52,952 bases of DNA from a virus, in the IMG/VR virus record IMGVR_UViG_3300022934_002459, positions 1 through 52,952 of that record; one strand, written 5' to 3'. This document shows positions 22,072-30,779 of this stretch, piece after piece. Positions within the stretch are counted from its first letter, which is position 1. The number at the start of each line of letters is the position of its first letter. The notes under the pieces are model-generated. The model worked only from the letters and a program-made list of their open reading frames with translations. It ran no database searches and was not told where the DNA came from. The position numbers and the translations under genes are program-made.

Positions 22072-22322
22072 TATAATGTGTATCCTGTTCCGTTATAGCC
22101 TGTGTCTTCAATATATTTTACAAATTGCTCGTAGCCTCCTACTTTAAGGCCGTTTACAACAATCTGTGGAAATGTACGTGCTTCTGGAAACTCTGTTAGA
22201 ACTTCTTCTCTATCAAAGTCTTTACCCAGTTCTCTGTATTCAAACATATAATTGTATTTTTCGCATATTGCCTTTGCTTTTAAGCATGATGGACATGCTG
22301 GTTTACCCCAAATGTATATCAT
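22071..22322 (-). CDS. grx: Glutaredoxin
   Basis: 83 residues. Thioredoxin-fold active site CPSC in WGKPACPSCLKAK, cis-Pro loop ARTFPQIVV and the GGYEQF helix cap. It reduces the class I ribonucleotide reductase encoded next door (4-nt overlap with nrdB), the same arrangement as T4 nrdC-type redoxins. Confidence 0.95.
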   Translation of the reverse strand: MIYIWGKPACPSCLKAKAICEKYNYMFEYRELGKDFDREEVLTEFPEARTFPQIVVNGLKVGGYEQFVKYIEDTGYNGTGYTL

Positions 22323-23446
22323 AGCGAAAATCCTTTGAATGTATCTTCTGTTACATCTTGTTTTGTACCACCGTTGATGTAACTTGTGATTTCTGTTTCT
22401 TGTGGAGCAACTTGAACGTCTGCACCACTAATCCACTTCTGTGTCCAAGGTAGCGGGTTTGTTTTAATTGTGTAAGGTGACTTCAACGCAACGTTTGTCA
22501 TTCTGCGTGTGCAAATAAATTCAATGTAGTCGCTTAGTAGTTGTGTGTTAAGTCCAATCATTGAACCATCTTTAAACAAATATTCTGCCCATGCTTTTTC
22601 TTGATCAACTGCGTCTACAAACATCTGAATGCATTCTTCTTCTGTTTCTTCTGCAATTTTAGCAAAGTCAGGATCATCTTTTTTAAGGATCTTTAACAAC
22701 ATTTGTGTGCTTGCTAGGTGCAGGTTCTCATCACGTGCGATTAGTTTAATGATCTTGGCATTGCCTTCCATCTTCTTAAGTTCAGCAAATGCCCAACTAC
22801 ATGCAAATGATACATAGAAACGCACACCTTCAAGGATGTTCACGCTCATCAATGTAAGCCACAAACTTTTCTTTAATTCGTAAAGATCTACCACAACCTT
22901 TTTACCATTTACTGTATGTGTGCCTTCACCCAACAAGTTGTAATACATACTTGTTTCAATCAGTTCATCATAATACTTTGAAATGTCGCCGGCGCAATCA
23001 ACAATCTCTTCGATGTTCATTAATTCATCAAAAATCTTACTTGGATTGCTGTAAACATTACGGATGATATGTGTATATGAACGTGAGTGAATAGTTTCTG
23101 AAAAGGTCCATGTTTGGATCCAGTTTTCTAACTCCGGTAAGGATACAATCGGAGCAAATGCTTCTACTGGTGCTCTCCCTTGTACTGAGTCTAATAGAAT
23201 TTGGCGTTTTAGATTTGAAGTAAAGATATGCTGTTCAAAGTCAGTCAAGCCTTTGAAGTCTTTTGCATCTTTATAGATATCAACTTCTTCCGGACGCCAA
23301 AAGAAACCCAACTGTTTATCTGTAAGATTATCAAATTGTTTATACTTCAACGTGTCGTACCGTTGAATAGTTGGGCCGCCTGTAGGATCTAAAAATGCTA
23401 GAACCTGTGTATGGTCGGCACGGTTAGTTGTGTCAAAAACGCTCAT
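22319..23446 (-). CDS. nrdB: Class I ribonucleotide reductase, small subunit
   Basis: 375 residues. Di-iron ligand motifs are present: FTSNLKRQILLDS, LENWIQTWTFSETIHSRSYT with the Glu-x2-His pair, MNIEEIVDCAGD and LIARDENLHLASTQ with Glu/His. The tail KQDVTEDTFKGFSL is the C-terminal binding peptide for NrdA. It generates the radical needed to reduce NDPs. It is preceded by a promoter with a perfect TATAAT and followed by glutaredoxin. NrdA is encoded just upstream, with a nitroreductase-like gene between. Confidence 0.97.
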   Translation of the reverse strand: MSVFDTTNRADHTQVLAFLDPTGGPTIQRYDTLKYKQFDNLTDKQLGFFWRPEEVDIYKDAKDFKGLTDFEQHIFTSNLKRQILLDSVQGRAPVEAFAPIVSLPELENWIQTWTFSETIHSRSYTHIIRNVYSNPSKIFDELMNIEEIVDCAGDISKYYDELIETSMYYNLLGEGTHTVNGKKVVVDLYELKKSLWLTLMSVNILEGVRFYVSFACSWAFAELKKMEGNAKIIKLIARDENLHLASTQMLLKILKKDDPDFAKIAEETEEECIQMFVDAVDQEKAWAEYLFKDGSMIGLNTQLLSDYIEFICTRRMTNVALKSPYTIKTNPLPWTQKWISGADVQVAPQETEITSYINGGTKQDVTEDTFKGFSL

Positions 23447-23467
23447 GTCTGTCTATCCTTTTTTATT

Positions 23468-23495
23468 ATTATAACGATTTTAGGTTATTTGTCAA
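23468..23495 (-). promoter_or_regulatory. Sigma70 promoter of nrdB
   Basis: TTGACA (23495-23490), 16-nt spacer, TATAAT (23473-23468), both hexamers perfect, about 22 nt before the ATG with AAAAAGGAT as ribosome site. Confidence 0.85.
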
Positions 23496-23496
23496 C

Positions 23497-24138
23497 CTAT
23501 ACTTTAATTATCTCTAAAGGTTTGGATTGTTTCTCGAGAGAGTAAAATTTTTTCTTATGAACTGGGTGTTGCCTTGGATTTAATCTTTTATTGGGATGTC
23601 CTATCCCGATTGCCATCATAGGATTGAATTTTTTATTAGTATATCCATATAATAAATCTGCTAATCCTTGGTGATCTAAACAAATACAATTACCTGTTCT
23701 TAGACCAATTCTATTTGCTTCAAAGTTTATAATACCTGTAATTGTTCCTATAGCGATGTTTTTGAATTGTTCATATTCTTCATCATCATTCCAATACTTG
23801 CGCTTATCTGTAGCAGTATTTTGGCATAGGATTGCAACACATGGAGCATCTAACTGCGGATTACCTAAAAATACTGCTTTAGGATCAGTTTGTTCTTTAA
23901 AAAACTCGTTGTACTCTCTTACATGTGTTTGTTCATCAGGGTGACCTGATAGGCTATAAATATTTTTTATTAAATCTTTATTTTTAGTAAAGATCACTTT
24001 TACAAAATTATAGCCATCTTTCATGTTTGCCCATTTTATACACTCTGCAAGATAATCTATAAAATGATCTGAAACTTCAGCATCATCGAAATTACGATGA
24101 CAGATTTTCATATGCTTAATGTTTTCTAAATCACGCAT
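23497..24138 (-). CDS. Nitroreductase-like protein
   Basis: 213 residues. Conserved blocks are shared with the 250-residue protein at 6839-7591: CHRNFDDAEVSDHFIDYLAE, then the ITGIINFEANRIGLRTGNCIC segment and PMMAIGIGHPNKRLNPRQ. The central part is shorter. FMN binding is plausible, substrate unknown. Sits between nrdA and nrdB with a 13-nt overlap into nrdA, suggesting a redox role linked to nucleotide metabolism. Confidence 0.72.
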   Translation of the reverse strand: MRDLENIKHMKICHRNFDDAEVSDHFIDYLAECIKWANMKDGYNFVKVIFTKNKDLIKNIYSLSGHPDEQTHVREYNEFFKEQTDPKAVFLGNPQLDAPCVAILCQNTATDKRKYWNDDEEYEQFKNIAIGTITGIINFEANRIGLRTGNCICLDHQGLADLLYGYTNKKFNPMMAIGIGHPNKRLNPRQHPVHKKKFYSLEKQSKPLEIIKV

Positions 24139-26441
24139 GTCTCACAGTACTCGTCATCTTCAACTAAGGTATAACCGTTTGCATCTGGTTCTTCTTGTTC
24201 TACAACAAGTTTGGAAATATCTAACTCTCCCTGCCCATCATTTGTATTGAAATAGTAAAGTTGTTTGCCGCCATACTTGTAAAACATAAGCATATGTTGT
24301 AGCATTGTTGACATAGGAATCTTTTCATCTTCGTAGAACACAGGGTTATAACTTGTGTTAACTGAAATACCTTGATCAATATACTTTTGTAGCACTGCCA
24401 TAATTTTTAAATAGCCTTCTGGTGACTGTTGATCCCATAGTAAATCATACTTGTTCTTGAGACGCTTGAACTCTGGTACAACCTGTTTCAACACACCATG
24501 CTTTGATTGTTTTACACTAATATAGGCACGTGGTGGTTCAATGCCGTTTGTAGCATTTGCAATCTGCGCACTTGTTTCCGAAGGCATTAGAGCCATTAGT
24601 GTTGAGTTTCGAATGCCAGTATCTTTTAGTTGCTTACGCAATCCTTTCCAATCCATACGCTCTTTGTGTTTCACTAGATCGTCTACATCTTTTTTGTATG
24701 TTTGGTTAGGTGTAATACCCTGTCCGTATTTTGTTTCTGGTGTGCCAGGACATGCACCCTGTTCTGCTGCAATATCAGCACTGGCTTTGATTAGATAGTA
24801 ACTCCATGCTTCTGCATATTCATCTACTAGTGCAAGTCCGTCGCTGTCAATGTCTTGGTAGTTGAGCCCATTTTTTGCAAGCCAGTAAGCAAAGTTAATA
24901 ATACCAACACCTAGCGGACGGCGTTTTTCTGTTGAAAGTTGTGCAGCAATAATTGGATAGTTTTGATAGCTTAATAGTGCATCTAAACCACGCACTGCCA
25001 ACGTACAAGCCTTTTCAAAGTCTGCTGGTGTGCGCACGTTGCCCCAATTGATTGCACTCAATGTGCATAGGCTGATTTCACCTTCTGGATCGTTTAAATC
25101 CTTTAGCGGCTTAGTTGGCAAGTCAATTTCTGCACACAGGTTACTCTGTCTAATAGGTGCAACGTCTGGCAAGAATGAGCCGTGGTCATTTGCATTGTCT
25201 ACGTTTTGTAGGTAGATACGTCCAGTGCTTTTGCGCTCCTCCATAAACAATGCAAAAAGTGTAGAAGCAGGAATAGTTTTCTTACGTAGTCTTGTATTTC
25301 TTTCTGCTGTTTCATATAGTTCACGGAACTTGTCTTGGTCCGCAAAGAACGCATCGTATAAGCCTGGTACATCACTAGGCGAGAATAGTGTAATGTCACC
25401 GCCACTGACAAGTCTTTCATACATTAGTTTGTTAAACTGCACACCATAGTCCATATGACGCACACGATTTTCTTCTGTGCCTTTGTTGTTTTTTAGTACA
25501 AGTAACTCTTCTACTTCTAAATGCCAAATTGGATAATAGATTGTTGCTGCTCCGCCACGCACGCCACCTTGTGAGCATGACTTTGTTGCTGCTTGGAACA
25601 TTTTGTAGAATGGAATAATACCTGTGTGATATGCATCACCTTTACGTATTGGGCTGCCAATAGCACGGATACTACCGCCTCCGATGCCAATGCCTGCTTT
25701 TTGACTTACATACTTAACAATACTACTACTGGTAGCATTAATGCTATCGAGACTGTCATCAGTTTCAATGAGTACACAACTTGAGAACTGTCTTTGGGGA
25801 GTGCGGACACCAGCCATAACAGGAGTAGGCAAACTGATATCGTGTAAACTAATAGCATCATAATAATCCTTTACCCATTTTAATCTTGTTTCTTTTGGAT
25901 AGTTAGCGAACAAACTTGCTGCAATAAGAACATAACACATTTGTGGTGTTTCAAAAATTTCACCAGTCACTCTGTTTTGGCAAAGATATTTGCCACGTAA
26001 CTGTTCCATAGCAACATATGTTAAGTTTTCATCACGCTCGTGTTTTACAAAGTTTTCAATCTTTTTCCATTCTTCATCGTCATACGTTCCAAGCAATTCA
26101 GGATCATAAAATCCTGCTTCTGTATTACGCTCTACTAATTCAACCACTGTGCATGGCTCATAGCCTCCGTATACTTCTTTGCGAAGATGATAGTTAATCA
26201 ATCTACCACCAACATATTGGTAGTTCGGTGTTTCTTCTGAAATAAGATCTGCTGCTGCTTTGATAAGTGTTTCTTGAATCTCACTTGTCTTCATACCATT
26301 AAAAAATTGGATTTGACTTTTGATTTCTACCTCGCTCGGACTAACACCTGTTGTATCTTTACATGCATTAAAAACAACCTTATGTAGTTTTTCAATGTCT
26401 AGTGGTTCTTTTCGTCCGTCTCGCTTGGTAACTTGAATCAT
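24126..26441 (-). CDS. nrdA: Class I ribonucleotide reductase, large subunit
   Basis: About 771 residues from ATG 26441, chosen for the AAAAAGGAAAAG ribosome site; ten more in-frame residues upstream are probably untranslated. It has an N-terminal ATP-cone (VTKRDGRKEPLDIEKLHKVV), active-site Cys in RQFSSCVLIETDDSLDSI, the NLCAEIDLPTKPL and LALVDEYAEAWSY blocks, the radical-transfer SAQIANATNGIEPPRAYIS region, and the C-terminal redox pair EYCETCVI. It reduces ribonucleoside diphosphates with NrdB, supplying dNTPs for phage replication. The complete ATP-cone suggests retained dATP control. Confidence 0.97.
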   Translation of the reverse strand: MIQVTKRDGRKEPLDIEKLHKVVFNACKDTTGVSPSEVEIKSQIQFFNGMKTSEIQETLIKAAADLISEETPNYQYVGGRLINYHLRKEVYGGYEPCTVVELVERNTEAGFYDPELLGTYDDEEWKKIENFVKHERDENLTYVAMEQLRGKYLCQNRVTGEIFETPQMCYVLIAASLFANYPKETRLKWVKDYYDAISLHDISLPTPVMAGVRTPQRQFSSCVLIETDDSLDSINATSSSIVKYVSQKAGIGIGGGSIRAIGSPIRKGDAYHTGIIPFYKMFQAATKSCSQGGVRGGAATIYYPIWHLEVEELLVLKNNKGTEENRVRHMDYGVQFNKLMYERLVSGGDITLFSPSDVPGLYDAFFADQDKFRELYETAERNTRLRKKTIPASTLFALFMEERKSTGRIYLQNVDNANDHGSFLPDVAPIRQSNLCAEIDLPTKPLKDLNDPEGEISLCTLSAINWGNVRTPADFEKACTLAVRGLDALLSYQNYPIIAAQLSTEKRRPLGVGIINFAYWLAKNGLNYQDIDSDGLALVDEYAEAWSYYLIKASADIAAEQGACPGTPETKYGQGITPNQTYKKDVDDLVKHKERMDWKGLRKQLKDTGIRNSTLMALMPSETSAQIANATNGIEPPRAYISVKQSKHGVLKQVVPEFKRLKNKYDLLWDQQSPEGYLKIMAVLQKYIDQGISVNTSYNPVFYEDEKIPMSTMLQHMLMFYKYGGKQLYYFNTNDGQGELDISKLVVEQEEPDANGYTLVEDDEYCETCVI

Positions 26442-26493
26442 TATCTTTTCCTTTTTAATAAAATGAGGCACCTACAATAATAGTAGATGCCGA

Positions 26494-26919
26494 TTAACGT
26501 AATTGTAATAATTGGTATTTATTATCTATGACAAGGTGCTCAGGTAAACTAGATGCTTTTACTGCTTTGCTTCTATCAAAGCCAATTACAGCATTATCTA
26601 CAAGAAGCAAGTGCATTAGTTCTGATTTCTCCCTATCAATGCATGTATGTATCTCGAATTGCTTCTGGGAAAAACGTTCGGTTAACTGAAGCGTATACGC
26701 TTTTCCTAGGATTGTTGCAAACTCGCAATACGAATTTTCATAAATTAGTGTCCAGGGATCTGGCCACGTAAAACGATCATATGGATCAATATGTATACTG
26801 ACTATAGGTGCAGTATTATATAAATTTATTACATCTTGGATTGGATCCTTAGCAGTTTCTAAGCCATTTCGAAATGACTTCCAAGCACTGAGCCTATCCT
26901 CATATTTTAAATTAAACAT
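26494..26919 (-). CDS. Conserved hypothetical protein
   Basis: 141 residues, no family recognised. Mixed fold with an aromatic-rich core (VSIHIDPYDRFTWPDPWTLI, ENSYCEFATILGKAYTLQLT). It begins directly at the end of the tailspike gene (one shared base), so it may be a tail-associated or assembly protein. Confidence 0.65.
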   Translation of the reverse strand: MFNLKYEDRLSAWKSFRNGLETAKDPIQDVINLYNTAPIVSIHIDPYDRFTWPDPWTLIYENSYCEFATILGKAYTLQLTERFSQKQFEIHTCIDREKSELMHLLLVDNAVIGFDRSKAVKASSLPEHLVIDNKYQLLQLR

Positions 26920-28547
26920 TAAGACCTATAGTTTACTGTATATACAAAATTATCGTTCGCTACTGGGATTGTGTTTTTTAAAGTAATATGGATAGTGTCA
27001 TCTGTGCCATCGCTGTTGTTATCAACAACAGATGCTGCCCATGTAAATGCTGTGTTATATAAAGCCGGTCCTGTATGTGTATACACATCGCTTAACTGTG
27101 GTGCTGCTAAACTTGAGTTGTTAACAATCGAAAGGGTGCCTTCTCTTTGGATACCTTGTCCGGTTTCTGTATAAAGGTATTCAACTTCAATAACACCATT
27201 TTCAATTAAAGGAACTTTAAGCATTTCTTTAGGAACGCTTTGTTCACCAATTTCAAATTGGTTGGTAAATTTTCCTACTACTTTAGTTTGACCATCTACT
27301 TCAGGATAGTATACAGAGTCAATAAAGAAGAAGCCTCCATCTGGATTGTTAGGAAGTAACTTACCTGTTCTGTCAAAGAAGTCTGTTTCACTAACGTTTG
27401 TGTTACTTGAAAGTGCAATCACTGGACTTACTGTGCCGTCTGTTGTATCACCAAGATTTGTACCTACTTCGAAAAACTTATTATCTCTAGATACGTTGTA
27501 TTCTCCGTGTACAATTTTTATACCTTCACGCTTTATCTGATCAAATTTACAATTTGAGATAGTGCTGAATCGTGGACCATAGTTACTACCAGGAGTACCT
27601 AAACTCATAGCCTCACCAAATGCCATCGCAACATCTCCATATACAAATTCACAATCTTTCCATGTATTATCTCTAATATCATGATCACTATACACGTGAT
27701 ATTCGAAACTGTCAATCATTATATTGTCAAACATATTGCCGATACAAGTTACAGTATCGCTATCAGCATTCATTTCGATTGCCTTTTGATTTCCTACTGC
27801 TGATACTGTCCACTTGCCTGTCATCTTAAGATTTTTAAATTCTCCAAATGCACAGTTATTCAAGAATAGGATTCTTCCTGTTTCGCCTTGGTGCTCTAGA
27901 TGCATATCACTTATACCAATAAATCTACACTGTTGTGGATTTATAGCATTGTAAGGCTCTGGACTATCTACAGGAATGACACCATTGCCTGTATAATTAC
28001 TGCTGACTGTCGTAAACATTGGAGTGTTTGCTTTAGTCATTGTAATCTTTGTATTTTCTACGCCTGCGCCTATTAACTGTACAAACGGTGGAATAGGAAT
28101 TGTAGATTCAATAGCATAATTTCCTGCAGGAAAATACAATTTATATCTTAACGCACGGTCTGTAAGTCCGTTTAAAAACAAAGCATCAATAGCTTGAATT
28201 AATTTTGTTGTAACATTTGTTCCATCGCCTATAACACCAAAGTCTGCTACAGAAACAAAGTCATCTAATTTATCTTGTAAACTTCTTTCGTAAGGAGCAC
28301 TTGTTCCCCAAATAGAACTTGTCTTTTTAAAACTATATGAGTCAGTAAAGTCAAATATATCGTCATTGGCGGTTAGTATTTGTGTATTACCTACTGCCGG
28401 TGCACCTTCTGATACTGCTCCGTTACCAATGTATAATTTTTGTGTATCGATTGCCCAACCAATTTCACCTGATGCGAGTTGTGGGATACCTGTTGTACCT
28501 TCACGCCCTCTACGGTTTTGAATTCTTGAAATTTGAATAACAGCCAC
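26919..28547 (-). CDS. Tailspike/tail-fibre protein with pectate-lyase-like beta-helix
   Basis: 542 residues, GTG start at 28547 with AAGGAGTAAGACGA before it. The N-terminal about 45 residues (IQNRRGREGTTGIPQLASGE, then IGWAIDTQKLYIGNG) are the short tail-attachment repeat seen in phage fibres. The hinge FVSVADFGVIGDGTNVT is the classic entry to right-handed beta-helix tailspikes; strands with Asn/Gly ladders continue to about residue 390, and a beta-rich C-terminal domain follows. It probably binds or cleaves a host surface glycan. A CTAAATAC box lies upstream. Confidence 0.88.
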   Translation of the reverse strand: MAVIQISRIQNRRGREGTTGIPQLASGEIGWAIDTQKLYIGNGAVSEGAPAVGNTQILTANDDIFDFTDSYSFKKTSSIWGTSAPYERSLQDKLDDFVSVADFGVIGDGTNVTTKLIQAIDALFLNGLTDRALRYKLYFPAGNYAIESTIPIPPFVQLIGAGVENTKITMTKANTPMFTTVSSNYTGNGVIPVDSPEPYNAINPQQCRFIGISDMHLEHQGETGRILFLNNCAFGEFKNLKMTGKWTVSAVGNQKAIEMNADSDTVTCIGNMFDNIMIDSFEYHVYSDHDIRDNTWKDCEFVYGDVAMAFGEAMSLGTPGSNYGPRFSTISNCKFDQIKREGIKIVHGEYNVSRDNKFFEVGTNLGDTTDGTVSPVIALSSNTNVSETDFFDRTGKLLPNNPDGGFFFIDSVYYPEVDGQTKVVGKFTNQFEIGEQSVPKEMLKVPLIENGVIEVEYLYTETGQGIQREGTLSIVNNSSLAAPQLSDVYTHTGPALYNTAFTWAASVVDNNSDGTDDTIHITLKNTIPVANDNFVYTVNYRS

Positions 28548-28578
28548 TCGTCTTACTCCTTGCTAAATGTATTTAGCC

Positions 28579-28758
28579 TCATACCTTGACGAAGTAAGTC
28601 ATAGGATACCAATCATTCTCAGTGGTAATAGGTGTTGTAACAGCAACAAAACACTTGCCAGTGTCGCCGTCATTACGCACTTCTAAAATTGTTCCTCTAT
28701 AAGTTGAGTACGGTCCTTCAACAAATTCTACGGTATCGCCTACCCTATATTCTTCCAT
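28579..28758 (-). CDS. Small SH3/KOW-like protein (59 aa)
   Basis: ATG 28758 to TGA 28579. The segment YRVGDTVEFVEGPYSTYRGT followed by ILEVRNDGDTG resembles the KOW motif of NusG/ribosomal L24-type proteins (G-D-x-V-x-x-x-x-G-P-x-x-x-x-x-G-x-I). It has an AAGGAG ribosome site and a CATAAATA box just upstream. It may bind RNA or polymerase; the match is short. Confidence 0.65.
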   Translation of the reverse strand: MEEYRVGDTVEFVEGPYSTYRGTILEVRNDGDTGKCFVAVTTPITTENDWYPMTYFVKV

Positions 28759-28776
28759 GATTTTCTCCTTGTATCG

Positions 28777-28784
28777 TATTTATG
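28777..28784 (-). promoter_or_regulatory. T4-late-type promoter (CATAAATA)
   Basis: CATAAATA on the minus strand, overlapping the stop of the exonuclease gene and 18 nt before the 59-residue KOW-like gene; tailspike transcription may also use it. Confidence 0.5.
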
Positions 28785-29460
28785 CGTGTTTTTCGTAATA
28801 TGCATAAACTCTGTTCCACCATTCTTGTTCCCATTCTGCAAACTCATCTGGCCATAAATCAAACTGTTGATACTCTCCTGCACGACTGCACATAAAGATA
28901 TGTCCTTCACGTATGTCTGTGCCATGCACTTCGTTATGTGCAATAGCGTAGGCAGTAAGTTGTAGGAAATAATCTTCAACCCATTCTAGTTTCTTAGGTT
29001 TATTAGTTTGCTTGAAGTCCATTATACATGGATTGCCTTTGTATACACCTACAAGGTCAGTTGTACCTGCATACATTTGTGGCACATAAAGCGGAACTTC
29101 GCTACCCCATATTTCATCTACATCATCCATTGCATGTACTTTAATTGTAGTTGCCATCATGTGTGCTTGTTGTGCATATGGATTGCTGCCTGCACTAGGC
29201 CATTCGCCTGTGTCAATATAATCTTCAAGATACTTGTGCATACGGGTACCAACACCTGCTGCTTCTGTAACTATCTCTTGTGCTTTCTTTTCACCTACAC
29301 GCCTCTTCCAAGCAATAAGATGTGTTTTATCTTTGGTTTCGCCTAGAATAGTTGTGACACTTGCTACCGGTGGTCCGCCTGGGGTTTCGTACCTGCGCTT
29401 GCCATTTACTTCTACTCGTTTTAGTTTATTGTATTTGTATTTTTCTAATATTAAGGACAT
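28780..29460 (-). CDS. PD-(D/E)xK exonuclease (Cas4/RecB-like)
   Basis: 226 residues. Nuclease motifs in order: GVGTRMHKYLEDYI (His/Glu helix), YAGTTDLVGVYKGNPCIMDF with catalytic Asp and the D-x-K pair (IMDFKQT), and the QLTAYAIAHNEVHG helix with conserved Gln and Tyr. No Cys cluster for an iron-sulphur centre is present. It likely processes DNA ends in phage replication or recombination. Preceded by a TTGACT/TATAAA promoter. Confidence 0.85.
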   Translation of the reverse strand: MSLILEKYKYNKLKRVEVNGKRRYETPGGPPVASVTTILGETKDKTHLIAWKRRVGEKKAQEIVTEAAGVGTRMHKYLEDYIDTGEWPSAGSNPYAQQAHMMATTIKVHAMDDVDEIWGSEVPLYVPQMYAGTTDLVGVYKGNPCIMDFKQTNKPKKLEWVEDYFLQLTAYAIAHNEVHGTDIREGHIFMCSRAGEYQQFDLWPDEFAEWEQEWWNRVYAYYEKHA

Positions 29461-29466
29461 AACATT

Positions 29467-29495
29467 TTTATAACATATAATAGTAGATTAGTCAA
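29467..29495 (-). promoter_or_regulatory. Sigma70-type promoter of the exonuclease gene
   Basis: TTGACT (29495-29490), 17-nt spacer, TATAAA (29472-29467). The ATG at 29460 follows after only 6 nt, so the mRNA may be nearly leaderless. Confidence 0.6.
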
Positions 29496-29497
29496 TA

Positions 29498-30463
29498 TTA
29501 TTCTGTTGCATGATATAAAGTAACAATTTCTTTGATAGGACGATCCTTGAATAACGATTGATGTCTTTTTGCTAAACTAACAAAAAGATTGTAATTATGA
29601 TTTACTATATCAGTAAAATCTTGTGTGGCAAATAATTCTTTTGCAAATTTGATTCTTTCAATAATTTTATCCATATTACTTGCAAATGTTATATAAGGAT
29701 ATGGCAAGTATTTTTCAAATGTTTTAAATCCTAAACTTTCTAACAACTCATTTGAGCCGTTGCCGGCAATTAAAACAAACGGACTACGATTAGCAATTGG
29801 CCACCATGTTTTTTCTGTTATGATAGGAACAGAATGACACCACGTTTCTGCAACTATTTCAAAATCAGTTTGTTTATATAATTTTTTATTTCTCCTACCC
29901 ATAGAACTAAAACTACCGTTTTTGTCAAATGCTTTCTTCATATCTCTTATAGGAGCAGTTTTATCTGCAAATCTAAAAAATTTTTTATCAACTTTAAATT
30001 CTAGAGGAGCATCTAAATGTTCGCCATTGAAACTCCAAAGATTACCTTGAAGTAAACAATTTTCATGTAATTGGCGTGCAACAGGATATCTATTGTCTTT
30101 CCAAACTTTACCCATTAAAAATAAAAACTTTTTATGTCCATAAGAGTATGGTGCTGGCTTACCATTATAATCATAAACATACATCAAACAAGCAGGAATT
30201 ATTCTTACTTCATCCCATAGTGAAAAATCAGTAGACTTTTTTCCACAAGGATGCAAAGGATGATACCAAGAATTAACAATCAAAATATTTTTATATTTTG
30301 GGTATTTTTCTTTTGCTAAGGATGCAAATTTATTGAAGTCTATGTCATAAACTTCTCTAGTTGCATTCCAATAGATTTTATCATCTTGGACTTCTAATTC
30401 AAAATTACCATCTGAATATTGTAGTATTTCTAAATCTACTACACTACTTTTGAACTGGAGCAT
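29498..30463 (-). CDS. Glycosyltransferase-like protein
   Basis: 321 residues. Shares with the 314-residue protein at 5000-5944 the C-terminal block SVPIITEKTWWPIANRSPFV, LIAGNGSNELLESLGFKTF and an acidic aromatic end. The N-terminal half has strands such as NILIVNSWYHPLHPCGKKST and RIIPACLMYVYDY. It overlaps the 97-residue gene at 30463 by one base. The target could be virion or host surface; assignment rests only on the shared block. Confidence 0.5.
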   Translation of the reverse strand: MLQFKSSVVDLEILQYSDGNFELEVQDDKIYWNATREVYDIDFNKFASLAKEKYPKYKNILIVNSWYHPLHPCGKKSTDFSLWDEVRIIPACLMYVYDYNGKPAPYSYGHKKFLFLMGKVWKDNRYPVARQLHENCLLQGNLWSFNGEHLDAPLEFKVDKKFFRFADKTAPIRDMKKAFDKNGSFSSMGRRNKKLYKQTDFEIVAETWCHSVPIITEKTWWPIANRSPFVLIAGNGSNELLESLGFKTFEKYLPYPYITFASNMDKIIERIKFAKELFATQDFTDIVNHNYNLFVSLAKRHQSLFKDRPIKEIVTLYHATE

Positions 30464-30756
30464 TAATCAAAGTCGCCTACCTTTGTTGCCCTCTTTGCCA
30501 TTTTAGAAACAGTGTCTTTTTCTTTACGCTTCTTTTGCGGTAAATCATCTGTTTCACTTGTTTTGAATTCAATAATGTCCCTACTAGGATCTACATTTTT
30601 TATAGCATCATCAATTCTAGGATCTTCTTTCATTGCCCTCATAAGAACATCACCGTTGAATTGAGTCTCGCCTGCATTGCGCATCAAACGATCCATTTGT
30701 GAAATACTAATTTGTGACACATCTTTATCTCGTAAGATATTAATCACACGATACAT
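30463..30756 (-). CDS. Conserved hypothetical protein
   Basis: 97 residues. N-terminal helices (SQISISQMDRLMRNAGETQF) and a Lys-rich C-terminal tail (DDLPQKKRKEKDTVSKMAKR). No family recognised; it lies at the end of the packaged-protein cluster. Confidence 0.65.
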   Translation of the reverse strand: MYRVINILRDKDVSQISISQMDRLMRNAGETQFNGDVLMRAMKEDPRIDDAIKNVDPSRDIIEFKTSETDDLPQKKRKEKDTVSKMAKRATKVGDFD

Positions 30757-30779
30757 GTTACCAGTGTCAATATTTTCAC

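Noticed and set aside
24126-26471. nrdA starting at 26471
   Set aside because: The ribosome site lies before the internal ATG at 26441, and family members start with the ATP-cone right after it.
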